Below, one piece after another: positions 40,174 through 42,267 of a stretch of DNA of 42,267 nt (its first letter is position 1; every line of letters starts with the position of its first letter). The notes under the pieces were generated by a model. The model saw only the letters and a list, made by a program, of their open reading frames with translations. It searched no databases and was not told the DNA's origin. The stretch comes from Patescibacteria group bacterium (lineage in GTDB: Bacteria > Patescibacteriota > Saccharimonadia > UBA4664): NCBI GenBank assembly GCA_028288925.1, contig JAQGHG010000017.1:1-42267 (forward strand). The letters are read 5' to 3'. The position numbers and the translations under genes were made by a program.

Positions 40174-40808
40174 GCTGTAAATTCCCGATATTGCGCAGCG
40201 AAATCTTGGCTCAATTCGTCCATGAGCCCACGAATCGCCGGGTCAAAGTCGAAGTAGTTATCGCGGTATTTGAGGGTGAATTCTAAGTGGGCTGGGTAGA
40301 GCACTCCTTCCGAGTATTCCAGTACTTGGAGTTTGGCTTCCCACTTGTCGATGGCCCGCACGACTTGGGCTTCGTAGGTTTTGCCGGCTTCGAATTCGAG
40401 CCATACATCGAGCAACTCCCCGCCGAGTGGTGCCGGCAGTCCGGAGAGGAGTTGTTGGGCGGCGGCGTGTTCGTTTTCAAATTTTTGTTGTTTGCGCTTG
40501 GAATTATAGGCGTGGGAATCTTGGCCGGTCCCCTCCGCGCCCAACGGGCTGGGGTCGCCGGCGATGATTTCGGGCAGATCGTGGATTAATGCCATCTGGA
40601 GGGCTTTTTCGATATTGAGCGGTTGGGATAGTTGGGGCTGAATGAGGACTACGATCATTGCCATCCGCCAGCTGTGATCGGCGTCGGAATCGTAACGGTC
40701 GCGTTGGGGGTAGTCTTTCCAATAGAACTGGCCGCGGAAGCGTTCAATTTCTTTGAAAGCTCCTATTTGCTTGGTGAAGTGATAAATTGCCCGTAGGTTA
40801 GAGCTCAT
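40170..40808 (-). CDS. HD-domain nucleotidase (YfbR/HDDC2-like), second copy
   Basis: 212 aa. Ligand motifs SDADHSWRMAM and IHDLPEIIAGD parallel ENDAEHSYQLAM and VHDLAEAYAGD in the HD protein at 25392-25985, with a later Asp in AIDKWEAK. Probably a deoxynucleoside monophosphate phosphatase. It is coupled to a DHFR-like reductase, which hints at nucleotide metabolism. TATACT lies 7 nt before the ATG, suggesting a leaderless mRNA. Confidence 0.85.
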   Translation of the reverse strand: MSSNLRAIYHFTKQIGAFKEIERFRGQFYWKDYPQRDRYDSDADHSWRMAMIVVLIQPQLSQPLNIEKALQMALIHDLPEIIAGDPSPLGAEGTGQDSHAYNSKRKQQKFENEHAAAQQLLSGLPAPLGGELLDVWLEFEAGKTYEAQVVRAIDKWEAKLQVLEYSEGVLYPAHLEFTLKYRDNYFDFDPAIRGLMDELSQDFAAQYREFTA

Positions 40809-40815
40809 ACAGGTA

Positions 40816-40821
40816 AGTATA
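40816..40821 (-). promoter_or_regulatory. -10 element of the HD/reductase operon (leaderless)
   Basis: TATACT on the minus strand, 7 nt before the ATG at 40808. The -35 is poor and no SD is seen. Confidence 0.5.
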
Positions 40822-40838
40822 ACAGTTGGTTTTCGCGG

Positions 40839-41918
40839 CTATAAATGAGCCTTATAAAACGCCAATAGGTTCTGGAGCAAAGACGTGCGGTTCTGAATAA
40901 ATTGGTGGTCGTCGCCGGGATAGAGGTGGTAGTCTACGGGTTTGCCGGCTTTGCGCAGGGCGTCTACGAGGTGGTCGGCGAAGATTTGCGGTACAACGCT
41001 GTCTCCGGCGTCTTGGTTTACTTGGGTGGCGCCGGAGATTTGGCTCACGAAGTTGACGGCCGAGGCTTTGGCCCAGAAATCGGGATTGGTTTGGGGCGTG
41101 CCGTATCTCGCGATCAGGGCTTGCTTGGCGGTTTGGACGATGGCCGGCCGGTCTGATGCCATGGGGCTGGTGGGCCAGTGGTAGAAGATATCGTCGAAGG
41201 AGCCGACGACGCCGGCCATGAGGGCGGTGGCTTTGATGTCTTTGGACACTACGGCCGTGCGCAGGGCGGTGTGGCCGCCTAGGCTGTGGGCGAATTGGCC
41301 GACGCGCTTGGCGTTGAACCGGGGGTCTTGCTTGAGGCTAGCGATGAGGTTCATGACGTCGTAGGTGTAGACGGGTGAGAAATGGCCGCCTTCGGGCGTG
41401 CCTTGGCTGGAGCCGTGGCCGCGGAAATCGGGCTTGATGACCGCGTAGCCGGCCTGGGCGAAGGCGGTGATGAACTGGCGGTAGTCATTGCTGTTGGTGT
41501 GGTAGGCGGCGGGGTCGGTGTAGCCGTGCTCCAGGATGATGACCGGCCAGCCGCCGGCCGGCGGGGCGCCGCTCGGGACGCTTACTAGGGCATAGATTTT
41601 GAACCCATCGGATTGGTAGGAGGCGATTTGGTCATGGTAGCCGGCTTGGCCGCCGAGTTCCTGCTCTGTGGCCAGACGGCTTCCCGGGTAGTTGCGCGAG
41701 GCGATCGCGGCGATTGCCAGGGGATCGAGGGCGGGCGTGGGAGCTGGGGTTGGTGTGGTGCGGGCGATGTGGGGCCGGGGTGCCACGGCGGGCGAGGCCC
41801 GGTGGCCGGCGTAGGTGTTCCAGGCGATCGCGCTGATCGCCAATAGGCAGAGCAGACATATCAGGATGGCTAGGATGCGGGGATGCTTTATCACTTCTTC
41901 ATCATACGATATGGCCAT
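40839..41918 (-). CDS. Exported alpha/beta hydrolase (dienelactone/prolyl-oligopeptidase type)
   Basis: 359 aa. One hydrophobic helix at about 14-33 anchors or exports the protein; a Pro/Thr-rich linker (about 50-65) follows. The hydrolase domain has HGYTDP (oxyanion region), nucleophile S212 in FAHSLGGH, Asp306 in AGDSVVP and H338 in PGDDHQF, a complete triad. It likely hydrolyses an ester or peptide outside the membrane. Start ATG 41918 is the first in frame; GTG at 41894 is an alternative just before the helix. Confidence 0.85.
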   Translation of the reverse strand: MAISYDEEVIKHPRILAILICLLCLLAISAIAWNTYAGHRASPAVAPRPHIARTTPTPAPTPALDPLAIAAIASRNYPGSRLATEQELGGQAGYHDQIASYQSDGFKIYALVSVPSGAPPAGGWPVIILEHGYTDPAAYHTNSNDYRQFITAFAQAGYAVIKPDFRGHGSSQGTPEGGHFSPVYTYDVMNLIASLKQDPRFNAKRVGQFAHSLGGHTALRTAVVSKDIKATALMAGVVGSFDDIFYHWPTSPMASDRPAIVQTAKQALIARYGTPQTNPDFWAKASAVNFVSQISGATQVNQDAGDSVVPQIFADHLVDALRKAGKPVDYHLYPGDDHQFIQNRTSLLQNLLAFYKAHL

Positions 41919-41967
41919 GACGATGGTTATTGGTGAGAGTCCGCTACTGCGGTAAGGTTAAGTCATT

Positions 41968-42267
41968 ATGATTCATGTATCGGACGATGTATTTGAGGGG
42001 ATGGTCGAGGAGTCGGTGGCGGCGATTCCGGAGCGGTTCGCGCGGCATTTGAGCAATGTGGCGTTCATGGTGGCGGACGAGCCGACACGTGAGCAGCTGG
42101 GTGTGCATGGCATGTTGCATGGGCGCGGTACGCTTTTGGGCTTGTACGAGGGCATTCCCCTGCCCCGGCGCAATGACGGCTACAACGGGGTAATGCCCGA
42201 TGTCATCACGGTGTTTAAGGTGCCGCACGAGTTGTTTGCCGAGGATTTGGAGGGGTTGCGCCAGGGG
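41968..42267 (+). CDS. Metallopeptidase family protein (DUF1025/zincin-like), 3' end outside window
   Basis: The first 100 codons of a gene running off the window. MIHVSDDVFEGMVEESVAA, IPERFARHLSNVAFMVADEP and LGLYEGIPL...PDVITVFKVP match the N-terminal half of the small metallopeptidase-like family (PF06262). That family's HExxH motif would come just after the visible part, so activity cannot be judged. ATG 41968 is preceded by AAGG about 10 nt upstream. It is divergent from the hydrolase gene. Confidence 0.75.
   Translation, partial: MIHVSDDVFEGMVEESVAAIPERFARHLSNVAFMVADEPTREQLGVHGMLHGRGTLLGLYEGIPLPRRNDGYNGVMPDVITVFKVPHELFAEDLEGLRQG

Noticed and set aside
1-42267. UGA recoded as glycine, as in SR1/Gracilibacteria
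   Set aside because: TGA ends numerous genes at the expected family lengths, including several ATGA overlaps, and an intact RF2 gene is present.

Overview
The window is GC-rich, gene-dense bacterial chromosome using the standard code: TGA ends many genes and never sits inside one. The gene set suggests a small-genome member of the Candidate Phyla Radiation, most likely Saccharibacteria (TM7)-like. The pointers are a short ThrRS without TGS or editing domains, a membrane-anchored Clp ATPase, stand-alone receiver proteins, an LPXTG surface protein and a Gram-positive-style wall apparatus. This placement is an inference from gene content; no rRNA gene is present to confirm it.

Layout. 1-1645 (+): a methyltransferase cut by the window edge, ribosomal protein L27, and a Nudix hydrolase. 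1623-14912 (mostly -): response regulator, CTP synthase, then a division and wall-remodelling block (prfB, ftsE, ftsX, secreted CHAP hydrolase, S41 protease), an LPQTG-anchored protein, a class A PBP and topoisomerase I. 15117-22005: small membrane proteins, a DEAD-box helicase, an operon ending in a membrane-anchored ClpC-like ATPase, and a secreted lytic transglycosylase. 22213-26804: dus and dprA (-), then a promoter-driven structured RNA (+), a Trm14-like methyltransferase, an HD phosphohydrolase and a TauE-type permease. 26885-31569 (-): a tightly overlapping operon scpA-scpB-rluB-dacA-der-pth. 31947-34409 (-): sensor kinase and response regulator. 34576-34650: tRNA-Glu(CTC). 34610-37842: an AT-richer accessory insertion with a broken serine recombinase, whose C-terminus is encoded by the tRNA antisense strand, and a single-chain restriction-modification-like protein. 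38100-40808 (-): ThrRS behind a leader-peptide attenuator, a reductase-like protein and a second HD enzyme. 40839-42267: an exported alpha/beta hydrolase and the start of a metallopeptidase-family gene.

The most interesting signals are regulatory. (i) ThrRS is preceded by an 18-codon leader peptide ending Thr-Ala-Thr-Ala-Thr-Phe, mutually exclusive 1:2, 2:3 and 3:4 hairpins, and a second hairpin that hides the Shine-Dalgarno (SD). (ii) A transcript of about 235 nt between dprA and a methyltransferase gene has its own promoter and terminator and carries two ACCCTCCT anti-SD motifs. (iii) At least seven genes have a -10 box only 6-7 nt before the start codon, which implies leaderless mRNAs. If (ii) and (iii) are both right, an anti-SD RNA could repress SD-led genes and spare leaderless ones. 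(iv) The ThrRS has Ser where the canonical zinc-binding Cys should be. (v) The secreted CHAP hydrolase seems to start at ATT or ATC.
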